Assembly (NCBI RefSeq): GCF_003987475.1 | Contig: NZ_PIQH01000002.1 | Span: 186,001-250,000 of the forward strand | Direction: 5' to 3' | DNA: 64,000 bases | Source of the DNA: Idiomarina tyrosinivorans | GTDB taxonomy: Bacteria; Pseudomonadota; Gammaproteobacteria; Enterobacterales; Alteromonadaceae | Part shown: positions 24,669-32,814 of the stretch, in pieces | Numbering within the stretch: position 1 is the first letter of the stretch | How the letters are laid out: every line of letters begins with the position of its first letter | The notes under the pieces: model-generated | Told to the model about the DNA's origin: nothing | What the model saw: the letters and a program-made list of their open reading frames with translations, nothing else | Databases searched by the model: none | Program-made: the position numbers and the translations under genes

Positions 24669-26932
24669 TCAGCAATTCCTTTTAACAATACTAACTCTAC
24701 TTCTTCTATCAAACTATCCAACGCTGGGAAAAGCTCTTCCCTCAAATCGAGGAAGCTAAACGTCGACATGCTGTCGCCGATAGGCTCACCCAAAGAAGCA
24801 TGACCGAGGGTTGCATCGACCGTTTCAGGCGATAGTCTCTGTTTCTCCAAATAGGAGCGAAGAAACTTTCGGTTTGAGTTAATTGGTAATTCGCTAAACG
24901 GACTGAGAAATCGTTTGATTTCCCGAGGGCGCGCGGTAAGTGCTTGAGTAGTTTCAGGCTCTATAAAAAACGTCGTATCAGATTCAAAAATTTTACTTCG
25001 GCAGAATAGTGGATTAATTAGCAACATTTTTTCCAAAATGATTTTACTGTGCCGCTCATACTCTTGCGAAAGCTTTAATGCCAGAGAATGGAACGGTAAA
25101 ACTCGGGTATGAAACTGATCTTTTGTGTCCTTATCTCTAAAAATCGCAAGGCCCGTTTGCTCTATAACCTGCCGGCTTCCAATAAACGGGTCTACAACGG
25201 CCCTAATACCTGTTAGCAATGACTGCGCAAAGATACAGTAGACCGTGTAACAGTTGTGAAAATCAATAAAAGAGAGGCTCTTTGTCTTATGCCGTTCTTC
25301 GTGCAAGCTAGCTTTCATTAAAGCGAGGGTTTTTCGTATGCTATCTACACTGGGCACGTACCGCGCACCAAAGCTATATTTAAAATTTGATACTGGATTA
25401 CCGAGGTAGAGGCCGCTACTTCGATGAAAATTGCATATCGGAAGCGTATTCTTTACAAGGTCGTCGTAAATTCTCTGGTACTCATATTCTGTATGCGAGG
25501 AGTAGTAGTAACGTGCCATCGAACCCGGGAGTGCTCTATTAAACAGGTAGCCGGCCACCGATATACTGGTAGAAGATGATAGATTCAAAATGAGGTAATT
25601 CGATACCTTGGCCGGTGTTAGGCGCTCACTGATTGACTTCAAGAAATTGGTTACTTGTGAAATCTTCGTGCGCATTTTCAGTAGAGGCTTCGCCGGTGCT
25701 TTTTGGGACTTGAAAAACTGAGTTATAAGTTCCTTTACGCGATCCGTATAGGTGGGAAGCTCTATGGTTTCTTGAGGAATCAAAGCATCGGGTAAGTTGG
25801 CTTCAGCTGTTGTAAACGGCAATCGAAGGCGGGGCACAAGCCACACATTTAAAGATAAGTCATATCCGATGCTATCAGCTATCCTCGAAGCGCCTTGGTC
25901 TTGAGTAAACAGCAAACTGAAGGATTTCGCGCGTTCAAATGATGAGCTCGTCAGAAGCATTATGTAAAGCGTTAACACGACCGCTGCTTCGTTTTTGCTT
26001 TGAACGGGATAATTTTCAAGTCGTTCGAAAAGTGCAGTCGCTTCAACTTCATTCATTAGGTGGACAGTCGACGGTAGGTACTGGTTATGTCTTTCTATCT
26101 TTGCTATTTGCCCCTTCTGTTTCACCTTGGCTCTAAAGTTTTGAGCATACAACGGCGAAGAAATATCAATGTACCAGGCTAGTCGGTAACGTTTCTCAAA
26201 CTCAGCTGGCTCAACTCCTTGAGCACCGATATCGTCAAGTTCGTCTTGGTCTAGTTCAAGACTCTCAAGAGCCCTTACAAAACCTGTGTCAAATAACTCA
26301 TCCTCATCTGGAATGGTTAAATATTTTACAACTGAGTGACCATCGAGTTCGGTAAACCCTCGTATGCCCAGCGACTGACGCTTCTTACTAGACTTACTCT
26401 TGCCTCTGTATGTTCGTCGATTCACGGTTCGTCCGGTTAGGACTTTGAGATACCTAATTGCAGCTTTGGTGTTTTCTTTTAGGTTGTTATTGTAGTCACT
26501 ATCATCGGTAACGCTCTGGGCTTCATTTTCTGAGAAGTAGTCCAAAAATTCATAGATTTCACTTGCGGACGGCTCGTGCTTTGGGAATCTTTCAACAATA
26601 AACTGCGGAATATTCTTTTCAGATAGCACGCGAATAAAGCGACAGTAATCGGAAATGTCGTTATCTGTTGCCAACGGGCTTTCCAACCAAATTAATTGTT
26701 TCATTTGCTCAAGTAACCTGTGATGGCTTTTTGAGCGGAAGAACAACACAGTGTATATAGGAAAGTCAGTTAACATTCCACGTGTTAGCTGTTTCGCATT
26801 CGACTTTTCCGAAACGGTTAATTTATCTAAATCCGGATAGGTGGCGAGGACGCGTTCAAGACGCGAATTGATTGCAAGTAGATGACCAAGGTTTGAATCT
26901 TTTAGATCGGATATCCAGGGAACACTCAACAT
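24665..26932 (-). CDS. Degenerate tyrosine-recombinase-like partner protein (main frame, 5' end frameshifted)
   Basis: The 755 codons visible here form the second gene of the trio. Recombinase landmarks are present in order: LLTGIR with Arg577, FLRS with Arg692 where HxLRH is expected, and TLGHAS at 709-713. The nucleophile region reads MSTFSF with no tyrosine. It is therefore probably a non-cleaving architectural partner of the 1047-aa recombinase. Its natural start is probably 27062: 43 codons upstream join this frame if one C is removed from the C8 run at 26976-26983. As written, translation must begin at ATG 26932, which has no good ribosome site, or depend on frameshifting. Confidence 0.72.
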   Translation of the reverse strand: MLSVPWISDLKDSNLGHLLAINSRLERVLATYPDLDKLTVSEKSNAKQLTRGMLTDFPIYTVLFFRSKSHHRLLEQMKQLIWLESPLATDNDISDYCRFIRVLSEKNIPQFIVERFPKHEPSASEIYEFLDYFSENEAQSVTDDSDYNNNLKENTKAAIRYLKVLTGRTVNRRTYRGKSKSSKKRQSLGIRGFTELDGHSVVKYLTIPDEDELFDTGFVRALESLELDQDELDDIGAQGVEPAEFEKRYRLAWYIDISSPLYAQNFRAKVKQKGQIAKIERHNQYLPSTVHLMNEVEATALFERLENYPVQSKNEAAVVLTLYIMLLTSSSFERAKSFSLLFTQDQGASRIADSIGYDLSLNVWLVPRLRLPFTTAEANLPDALIPQETIELPTYTDRVKELITQFFKSQKAPAKPLLKMRTKISQVTNFLKSISERLTPAKVSNYLILNLSSSTSISVAGYLFNRALPGSMARYYYSSHTEYEYQRIYDDLVKNTLPICNFHRSSGLYLGNPVSNFKYSFGARYVPSVDSIRKTLALMKASLHEERHKTKSLSFIDFHNCYTVYCIFAQSLLTGIRAVVDPFIGSRQVIEQTGLAIFRDKDTKDQFHTRVLPFHSLALKLSQEYERHSKIILEKMLLINPLFCRSKIFESDTTFFIEPETTQALTARPREIKRFLSPFSELPINSNRKFLRSYLEKQRLSPETVDATLGHASLGEPIGDSMSTFSFLDLREELFPALDSLIEEVELVLLKGIAE

Positions 26933-27062
26933 CCGTTTGAGGCCATGTATAGCAGCCTGACCGTTTTTAAAGTCTGGGGGGGGCCTTTATAAATCTCAAA
27001 TAGTTTAATAATTCACTTTCATCAATGTTTGCTCTTGAAGCAAGCAACTCAACATCGGTCAT
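26933..27062 (-). pseudogene. Out-of-frame 5' end of the recombinase-like partner gene
   Basis: ATG 27062 lies 11 bases after the stop of the 155-aa gene and opens a frame starting MTDVELLASRANIDE. As written it stops after 31 codons at TAA, just past eight consecutive C residues. With seven (or ten) C residues the frame continues through APPDFKNGQ and HGLKR directly into the 755-codon frame, giving about 798 aa. The coherent amino-acid sequence on both sides argues that this is the true N terminus. Confidence 0.72.
26976..26983 (-). repeat. Homopolymer C8 tract (G8 on plus strand) at the frameshift
   Basis: Eight identical bases lie inside the coding region, between codons that are otherwise in frame. 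Tracts of this length slip during replication and sequencing, and the reading frame of the gene depends on the count. Confidence 0.9.
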
Positions 27063-27073
27063 ATGCTCGTAGC

Positions 27074-27541
27074 TCACTGGCCTTGGGTATGAAAACGGGT
27101 GCGTGAGCGTTCAGATGCTAAATCGGAGTGATGCTCGTTAGTAAAGTCAGTTCCGACAATTTCGATGAGTCTCCCTGTCTGCTGCGCAACTTTAGTTGAT
27201 AACGAAAATATTAAAGGTGAAAACAGAATGTCTGTTCGAGCAATATCGAGAATGTCACTTTTCGAATTGATGAGCGAGAACCTGAGTATCGTTGTTTGGT
27301 TGAGCAGCAATTCGGCTACCTGAAACGCTCTAAAACCCGCCACGACGAAAAATTTGCCACGATATCGAGAAATACAAATTGGATGAATACGTAGAAAATG
27401 CTCTGCCGCTTGCTCACTTAAGTCTGCAATGGAGGCGGTGAAACTTCTATCTGCAAGCTTAGCGACAAGCTGCGCTACCTTTGGATGATAACCGGAAATT
27501 TCTGAGAGCTTTAACGTGATCTGTTCGTCTTTATTCATCAA
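27074..27541 (-). CDS. First gene of the mobility trio, ParB-like-fold candidate (155 aa)
   Basis: The 155-aa protein opens the operon. The stretch ICISRYRGKFFVVAGFRAFQ (about 56-75) has the look of a ParB/Srx-type segment, in which a strand-turn-strand leads into an arginine-containing helix. No catalytic motif is certain. A strong promoter lies just upstream and its 5' leader is only about 20 bases. There is no good ribosome site, and ATG 27541 or 27538 could be used. It is likely the small regulatory or DNA-binding member of the trio. Confidence 0.62.
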   Translation of the reverse strand: MMNKDEQITLKLSEISGYHPKVAQLVAKLADRSFTASIADLSEQAAEHFLRIHPICISRYRGKFFVVAGFRAFQVAELLLNQTTILRFSLINSKSDILDIARTDILFSPLIFSLSTKVAQQTGRLIEIVGTDFTNEHHSDLASERSRTRFHTQGQ

Positions 27542-27569
27542 GATTGATTAAGGGCAAATGTCAAAATTG

Positions 27570-27598
27570 ATAATATCTAGATCGGAACTATGTGACAA
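27570..27598 (-). promoter_or_regulatory. Promoter of the mobility trio operon
   Basis: On the minus strand TTGTCA (27598-27593) and TATTAT (27575-27570) are spaced by 17 bases, each one mismatch from consensus. Transcription would start near 27563, about 20 bases before the first start codon. The -35 overlaps a TGTGAC word like those at the left end, so the recombinase could repress its own promoter. Confidence 0.65.
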
Positions 27599-27713
27599 CT
27601 TTTGATATGAAATGGCTTAAAATGGTTATGAGCAAAGTTGTTTTACCCTTTAAGATACCAGATAACCCCTTATTATTACTCGGTTTTACGATTTAGACGA
27701 TCTTTTAGTATTA

Positions 27714-27760
27714 CCCTCCGGAGGCAGAGGTCGCAGGTTCGACTCCTGCAGGGTGCGCCA
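27714..27760 (+). repeat. Right attachment repeat (attR), tRNA-Arg 3' fragment
   Basis: The fragment covers the anticodon loop through CCA of tRNA-Arg and matches 1578-1624 at 43 of 47 positions. It lacks the 5' half, so it is not a gene. Its T stem is GCAGG/CCTGC. If crossover occurred in the first 19 bases, this copy is the original host 3' end and the functional gene now carries the island version. Confidence 0.88.
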
Positions 27761-27801
27761 TTTCCTCAGCCTGCAGTAATTCCGCCTTATCTCGCAACGC
27801 G

Positions 27802-29106
27802 TCAAACGCTAAACCGCTGAAGCGCTTTTAATGTGCCGGCTCGAATGGCCTCAGCTGTCTGCTCTGCCCGAGCGCTTATCGACGCTGCCTCCTCTGATGC
27901 AATATCAAGGCAGTTTCCAAGCTTTCCGGTAATGTCTGCAATGACAGAGTCCATCCGTTCTGGGTTGTAACCCAAGCTCTTCGCGTGCGTTGCCCAGTGG
28001 CGAGGGAAAATCGTATGCCAATGGTAGTGCCGATTCTTACTATTGACCGCCATCGCCATTTTTATTTTCTTTGGATGTAGGTTACCGATTTGCGCAAAGC
28101 CGTGCGCAGATAGCACGTCGTACAGCGGTGTTAGCCGATATCCGTTAGGGGTTAATGCTAAGCTGAAGTTTTTGGCATGCCCGTCGATTGCGGCAAAAAG
28201 CCAGTACAATAATTGTGCCGACATGAAAGTGTCTCGGTCACTCACCGCTGCAATGGATGTCGAGAGAACCTGCATAATGTCTTTCGCGCTAGGTCCGCCA
28301 TGTTCTTCGTACTTCGAGCCGCCAGCTATACCCAGTGCCTGGCAGAAATCTTCTTGCGGTAACCGATAAATTTTTTCTCCAACGATTTTTCGGTCAAAAC
28401 GCTCGACAACCAAGACATCTTCACCGTTAAAGCTATCAATGGTTGTATGCGCTACGGGTAAACCGAGTAATTGAATCACGCGCATGCAAAACCATTCATT
28501 TTCGACGCTACTCGATAAGTCAGGTTCACCCGGCCGGGTGAGTATCCGTGGTTTTAGAATATGGGTTGTGGGTGTACGGCCGACAGGGACACCCCACTGA
28601 CCCTTCCAAAAGGTCAATGCGGTTTTTTCTTGTGCACCAGCAAGCGAAAATCGGAAACCCTCGTTAGGTTGCATGCCTAACGTTTTTCCTGTTCGCGAAT
28701 CCGCCACGAGCTTGCCTATTTGCGCGTCATTTAATGGCACCACTTCAGTGTTAGGAACCGGCGTTGACTCAGGGCTATTGGTGAAGGTTAGGGCACCAAT
28801 ACAGTCTTTACCCACTGCCGCAAGTAAATCAAAAGGCTTGGTACTTTTTGCCCCCAACCGATCGACAATGTGTTTACGTACCTCTGTGCTATCAGGTAAC
28901 AGGTTATCGAAATACGCATTGACTGCATCGCCTGAATACGCTTGATCCGTTAGTGGTAAAGACACGGAAATGGCACGGCCAAACTCGGAATTTAACCAGT
29001 GCTCGGAATAACGAAAGCTCAGGTTATTCAAGCGCGATGTTAAGGTGCCAACAAACTGGTCGTTCATGTGGCAAAAGAGTGTGCTTTCTACTTTGCGCTG
29101 ACTCAT
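27802..29106 (-). CDS. hipA: HipA-type serine/threonine kinase toxin
   Basis: The 434-aa HipA family kinase has the expected order: N-terminal subdomain (YFDNLLPDS), activation segment FSLAGAQEKTAL (153-164), ERFDR (235-239), catalytic Asp308 in DGHAKNFS and metal-binding Asp330 in LYDVLS. E. coli HipA phosphorylates glutamyl-tRNA synthetase and induces growth arrest and persistence; the target here may differ. The start ATG overlaps the hipB stop (TAATG). It ends 41 bases outside the right attachment repeat, so it lies next to the island, not in it. Confidence 0.92.
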   Translation of the reverse strand: MSQRKVESTLFCHMNDQFVGTLTSRLNNLSFRYSEHWLNSEFGRAISVSLPLTDQAYSGDAVNAYFDNLLPDSTEVRKHIVDRLGAKSTKPFDLLAAVGKDCIGALTFTNSPESTPVPNTEVVPLNDAQIGKLVADSRTGKTLGMQPNEGFRFSLAGAQEKTALTFWKGQWGVPVGRTPTTHILKPRILTRPGEPDLSSSVENEWFCMRVIQLLGLPVAHTTIDSFNGEDVLVVERFDRKIVGEKIYRLPQEDFCQALGIAGGSKYEEHGGPSAKDIMQVLSTSIAAVSDRDTFMSAQLLYWLFAAIDGHAKNFSLALTPNGYRLTPLYDVLSAHGFAQIGNLHPKKIKMAMAVNSKNRHYHWHTIFPRHWATHAKSLGYNPERMDSVIADITGKLGNCLDIASEEAASISARAEQTAEAIRAGTLKALQRFSV

Positions 29107-29354
29107 TACCAAATGGCCTCGGTGCTATCTGGGTGCTTTAATTGATCAGTAGCGGCATCGAATTGAATATTCAGTGCGGCAAAAATCCGCAGCAACGTCG
29201 ATATGTGCATTTCGCCGGAGTTCTCAATGACTGAGACACTTCTCTGGGATAGATCGGTAAGCTTAGCGAGCTCTTTTTGTGTATAACCGTGCTTCTTGCG
29301 TTGTGATTTAATCAGTGCCGCTAAGTCGGTTGGTCGTTGAATAATCATGGGCAT
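29106..29354 (-). CDS. hipB: HipB-type antitoxin and autorepressor
   Basis: The 82-aa Xre protein has a helix-turn-helix (LIKSQRKKHGYTQKELAKLT, then DLSQRSVSVIEN). It should bind HipA and repress the operon. The AT-rich 131 bases upstream (29355-29485) contain the operon promoter and presumably its operators. The order and one-base overlap with hipA fit the classical module. Confidence 0.9.
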   Translation of the reverse strand: MPMIIQRPTDLAALIKSQRKKHGYTQKELAKLTDLSQRSVSVIENSGEMHISTLLRIFAALNIQFDAATDQLKHPDSTEAIW

Positions 29355-29485
29355 ATTCCAGAGATGTAGTTCGGTTCATAAATGCACTTAAATGAAGTTT
29401 AGTACATAAATATTAAGAAATGAAGCAAACATCATAAATAAGCATTTCTACATTGAAATACATAGCAAGGGTGACCGCTACCCAC

Positions 29486-30580
29486 CTACAGCCCCGCCAA
29501 GCACGCTGCTAAATGCTCGTGCCAGAAGCTGGCAGGGTGCTGCAGGGCGTTGCGGCCGAGCGGGATTTCGCAAATGCAGCGGCCGTTTTGTTTCGCCCGA
29601 GGTAACGGTAACAGCAGAATTCGGTGTTTTTCAGCGTACGTTGTGACGGCGCTGATCAGCGCCGATTCATCGGCTTTGATGTGTAAGTGAAACATGCCGG
29701 CTTGCGGTTGCTCCGGGTTCACTGTTACCCCAGGTATGCTCGCCAGCAATGGCGCAAGCTGTTGGGCGAAAGAGGCAACCTTTGGCATCACCGCTAAGTT
29801 ATCAGCGAGACCTTGCTCTGCGGCAAGCACGTATGGGTACATTGAGATGAGGTTGCCACCCGCGCGGCGTGTCCAAATGCGCGCTTTGGCAATAAACGCT
29901 TCGGTTCCCGCCAATACTGCACCAGCAATGCCAGCTAAGTCTTTGTACAAACTCACATAAACGCTGTCGAATAATTCGCAGATTTCAGCGAAGCTGCGTT
30001 GATAATAGCTTTCGCATTGCCACAACCGCGCACCATCTAGGTGCACGGCTAAACCGTGTTGGCGAGCCCAATTAACTTGCTGTTGCAGATCTTCCCAGCT
30101 CGGTAACTGACCACCAATTTCGCGCATGGGTAGCTCAATGAAGATGGAAGAAAGCTTTTCTGGTGCAGAAATCTCGGCAAAATCGGCCGCTGCAATAACC
30201 CGTGAGTGATCACCGACCTGATAGCCCTGTAATCCCCATAATTTTTCATAGCCATCTTGTTCGTGCAGCACCGGATGTGAACTAGGGTGCAAAGCCACGC
30301 CACTACGTCCTCGTTGGTCGGCGTGAATACGCAACGCCATCGGCTGCGCCAGCGTGCCGCTGGGTAGGAACAGTGCCGCGGGTTTGCCAAGCATTTTAGC
30401 CATGCGTGCTTCAAATTGTTCAATCAGTTCGCCTTTGCCATACTCATCTGCGCCATCAAATGCTTCCGCGCGCTCTGCGCAAAGACGCAGCACCTCGGCC
30501 ATCGAACGTGCTGGGTGGCGCAGAATAGAATGCTCTGCGCTACTCGCAGCATATTGGTATTGGTTTTTTAATTGGTCCAT
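29486..30580 (-). CDS. Low-specificity L-threonine aldolase family enzyme
   Basis: The 364-aa fold-type I PLP enzyme of the beta-eliminating lyase/threonine aldolase family cleaves L-threonine or L-allo-threonine to glycine and acetaldehyde. The segment VHLDGARLWQ contains the cofactor aspartate, and SLYKDLAG contains the PLP lysine. The length fits bacterial LtaE-like proteins, but the divergent N-terminal half leaves the exact substrate open. It appears to be a single gene. Confidence 0.82.
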   Translation of the reverse strand: MDQLKNQYQYAASSAEHSILRHPARSMAEVLRLCAERAEAFDGADEYGKGELIEQFEARMAKMLGKPAALFLPSGTLAQPMALRIHADQRGRSGVALHPSSHPVLHEQDGYEKLWGLQGYQVGDHSRVIAAADFAEISAPEKLSSIFIELPMREIGGQLPSWEDLQQQVNWARQHGLAVHLDGARLWQCESYYQRSFAEICELFDSVYVSLYKDLAGIAGAVLAGTEAFIAKARIWTRRAGGNLISMYPYVLAAEQGLADNLAVMPKVASFAQQLAPLLASIPGVTVNPEQPQAGMFHLHIKADESALISAVTTYAEKHRILLLPLPRAKQNGRCICEIPLGRNALQHPASFWHEHLAACLAGL

Positions 30581-30670
30581 TTGGCGCCCTTAGCGCTTAT
30601 AAATAGAGGCTCTACACAAGCCATGCTTTCAGCTATGGTAATAAAAAGCGGTTGAGAAAACGAGGATGGT

Positions 30671-30815
30671 ATGCGAACACCGAAAGTACTGTATTTTGAT
30701 GCGAACGAAACGCTACTAGCGAACGCCCGGGAAAAGCCAATACCCGTTGGGTTTGCCGGTAGATGCAAGCGTCAGTGACCTAGCCGAGTTTGCGAGCATG
30801 TTGTTACCGAGCTAA
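30671..30815 (+). pseudogene. Internally deleted haloacid-dehalogenase-like gene
   Basis: ATG 30671 opens MRTPKVLYFDANETLL, the N-terminal nucleophile motif of type II haloacid dehalogenases (DxNxTLL). The frame stops after 35 codons. In the next frame PLGLPVDASVSDLAEFAS runs to a stop at 30813-30815 and matches the C-terminal end of the same family. About 180 middle codons are missing, so only the two ends of the gene remain. The rest of 30581-30903 holds nothing I can support. Confidence 0.75.
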
Positions 30816-30903
30816 CAGACACTTGAAGCTCGCCGCGACGCTGCTACCTTTGATAGAATATCGGCCTCAAAACGCCAAATTCGGCTTTTACTGAGTAATG
30901 CTT

Positions 30904-32814
30904 TTACCTGTTGCGGCTTTGCAGCAATGGCTCGACGATACGCAGGTTTCTACCGACTAAGCTGACCCGCTGCTTGGCGCGAGTGATGCCAGTGTATATT
31001 AGCTCCCTATTAAGCACTGGGCTGGGATAGTCCGGTAATATTAATGCCGCGTGCGCAAACTCCGACCCCTGTGACTTATGTACCGTCATTGCGTAAGCGG
31101 TTTCTACATGCACTAAGCGACTGGGTAATACCCATTTAATGTGCTTATCGATGCTAGCGAAAGCCACCCTTAGCCGTCCGCTCTTGTGGTCGCGAATTGC
31201 TATGCCAATATCTCCGTTACTAAGTTTCAGTCCATAGTCGTTCTGGGTGACCATTATCGGCCGTCCGTGATACCAGCTTTGCCGGCTGGCGCCAATGATT
31301 TCCGTTATCCGCTGATTTACCGCGGCCACACCCCATTCACCTTTGCGTAAGGCGGTAAGCAGTTGGAAATCGCTAAAGCGCTCTAACACTTCTTTTACGG
31401 CGGCATCTGTGTCGGTAGCGCCATCCATCTGATTTAGTGCCGTCCAAAAAGGACTAAAACCCTGCTTCACGAATTGCTGAAATGCGTGATCCTGTAAGGT
31501 TTTCACGATTAACGTTTGTACTTGCGCATCGGCAGTTGCCTTTTCAGCCGAGCCAACAAGGGAACGCCAATTGGCTAAGTCTCCTTGATTGACCGCCTTC
31601 GCTAAAGCCAAAATATCCTTTTCCGACCGATAACTCTTGCGCAGCATCGCCACGTGCTGCAGCCGCTGCGGACCGTGGTTATCTTGGTAGGCTAATGGAA
31701 TAGCTGTGCTATCAGCTACAGCGGCGAGTCGAGCGGCATGCTCTGGTTGGTAGTGGCCGTCTTCAGCCTGCTCGCACAGGTTGCCGAGTACTGCGCCAGC
31801 CTCAACCGAGGCTAATTGGTCTTTATCACCAAGCAGAATAACGCGCGCGCTAATGGCTGTGGCTTGCAGCAGTGCCTGCATCATTTCGCTGTCTACCATT
31901 GAGGCTTCATCGACCACGATGACGTCGTATCGCAATGGATTTTCACTGTGATAATTCGGTCGTCTTGATTGCGGATTGACTGCTAAAAGTCGGTGCAGTG
32001 TCTGACTATCACTAGGAACCTGCTCAAGTGCACGTTGGATAGCGCTATCAGTCACCTGTTGGGTAAGCTCGCCGCGAGCCTTAATAATAGACTCTCTAAG
32101 TCTAGCCGCGGCTTTCCCCGTTGGCGCGGCTAAGGCGACACGTAATGGCTGGTCTGCATGCTCAAGCGCTTGGCGCTGTAATGCTGCGAGCAAGCGCACC
32201 ACGGTATGAGTTTTTCCCGTGCCAGGCCCGCCGGTGATCACACTAAAGTTATGCAATACGCTGTTGGCACAGGCAAGGCGTTGCCAATTAAGCGCTTTCT
32301 CTGCGCCGAATAATGTTTCCAGTGTTTGCTTTAGCAGAGATTCATCAACACTTGGGACAACGGCCATTCGTTGCTGCAGACTGTCGCTGATAATCGCCTC
32401 ATAGCGCCAGAATCGGTATAAGGCGATACCAGATTGGTCGTGTCGATTGAGGTAAAATACCAGCGGCGCTGCGGATGTACCGTTGTGGCTAACATTCACG
32501 CTAGCCGTAAGTGCTCGTTCAAGCTCGGCAGGATTGAGTTGTGCAACAATGTCTGCTGGCGTTAATAATCCGTCATGGGGTTGATACTCAGGCGGAAGGT
32601 TGAGCAATGCGTTAGGCTGTTCGAGTAAATCCTTTACCGAAACCTCGGTGTAACCGCGACCCACTTGGTGAGAACAAACAAACGCGCTGAATAATACCCA
32701 AGGCGACTGTTCCCCTTGATTGTATAAGAACTCAGCAAAAACCTTGTCAAGCGCGCGGATCCAACCGTGTTGTTGCCATTGCTTTAGGCATTCGAATAAC
32801 TGATTAACCGGCAT
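30904..32814 (-). CDS. recD: RecD, 5'-3' helicase subunit of exonuclease V
   Basis: The 636-aa SF1B helicase has Walker A GGPGTGKTHT, motif II VVDEASMVDS and motif VI AMTVHKSQGSEF. As RecBCD subunit it tracks the 5' strand at double-strand breaks and sets Chi-dependent switching. The ATG at 32814 lies inside the recB end (11-base overlap) behind a GGGGGTG site; a TTG 11 codons upstream is less likely. The order recC-recB-recD on one strand with overlapping ends means a single operon. Confidence 0.93.
   Translation of the reverse strand: MPVNQLFECLKQWQQHGWIRALDKVFAEFLYNQGEQSPWVLFSAFVCSHQVGRGYTEVSVKDLLEQPNALLNLPPEYQPHDGLLTPADIVAQLNPAELERALTASVNVSHNGTSAAPLVFYLNRHDQSGIALYRFWRYEAIISDSLQQRMAVVPSVDESLLKQTLETLFGAEKALNWQRLACANSVLHNFSVITGGPGTGKTHTVVRLLAALQRQALEHADQPLRVALAAPTGKAAARLRESIIKARGELTQQVTDSAIQRALEQVPSDSQTLHRLLAVNPQSRRPNYHSENPLRYDVIVVDEASMVDSEMMQALLQATAISARVILLGDKDQLASVEAGAVLGNLCEQAEDGHYQPEHAARLAAVADSTAIPLAYQDNHGPQRLQHVAMLRKSYRSEKDILALAKAVNQGDLANWRSLVGSAEKATADAQVQTLIVKTLQDHAFQQFVKQGFSPFWTALNQMDGATDTDAAVKEVLERFSDFQLLTALRKGEWGVAAVNQRITEIIGASRQSWYHGRPIMVTQNDYGLKLSNGDIGIAIRDHKSGRLRVAFASIDKHIKWVLPSRLVHVETAYAMTVHKSQGSEFAHAALILPDYPSPVLNRELIYTGITRAKQRVSLVGRNLRIVEPLLQSRNR

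Noticed and set aside
1625-27713. Prophage
   Set aside because: No capsid, terminase, tail, lysis or phage replication genes are seen between the repeats.
1625-27713. Integrative conjugative element
   Set aside because: No relaxase, coupling protein or mating-pair genes are present.
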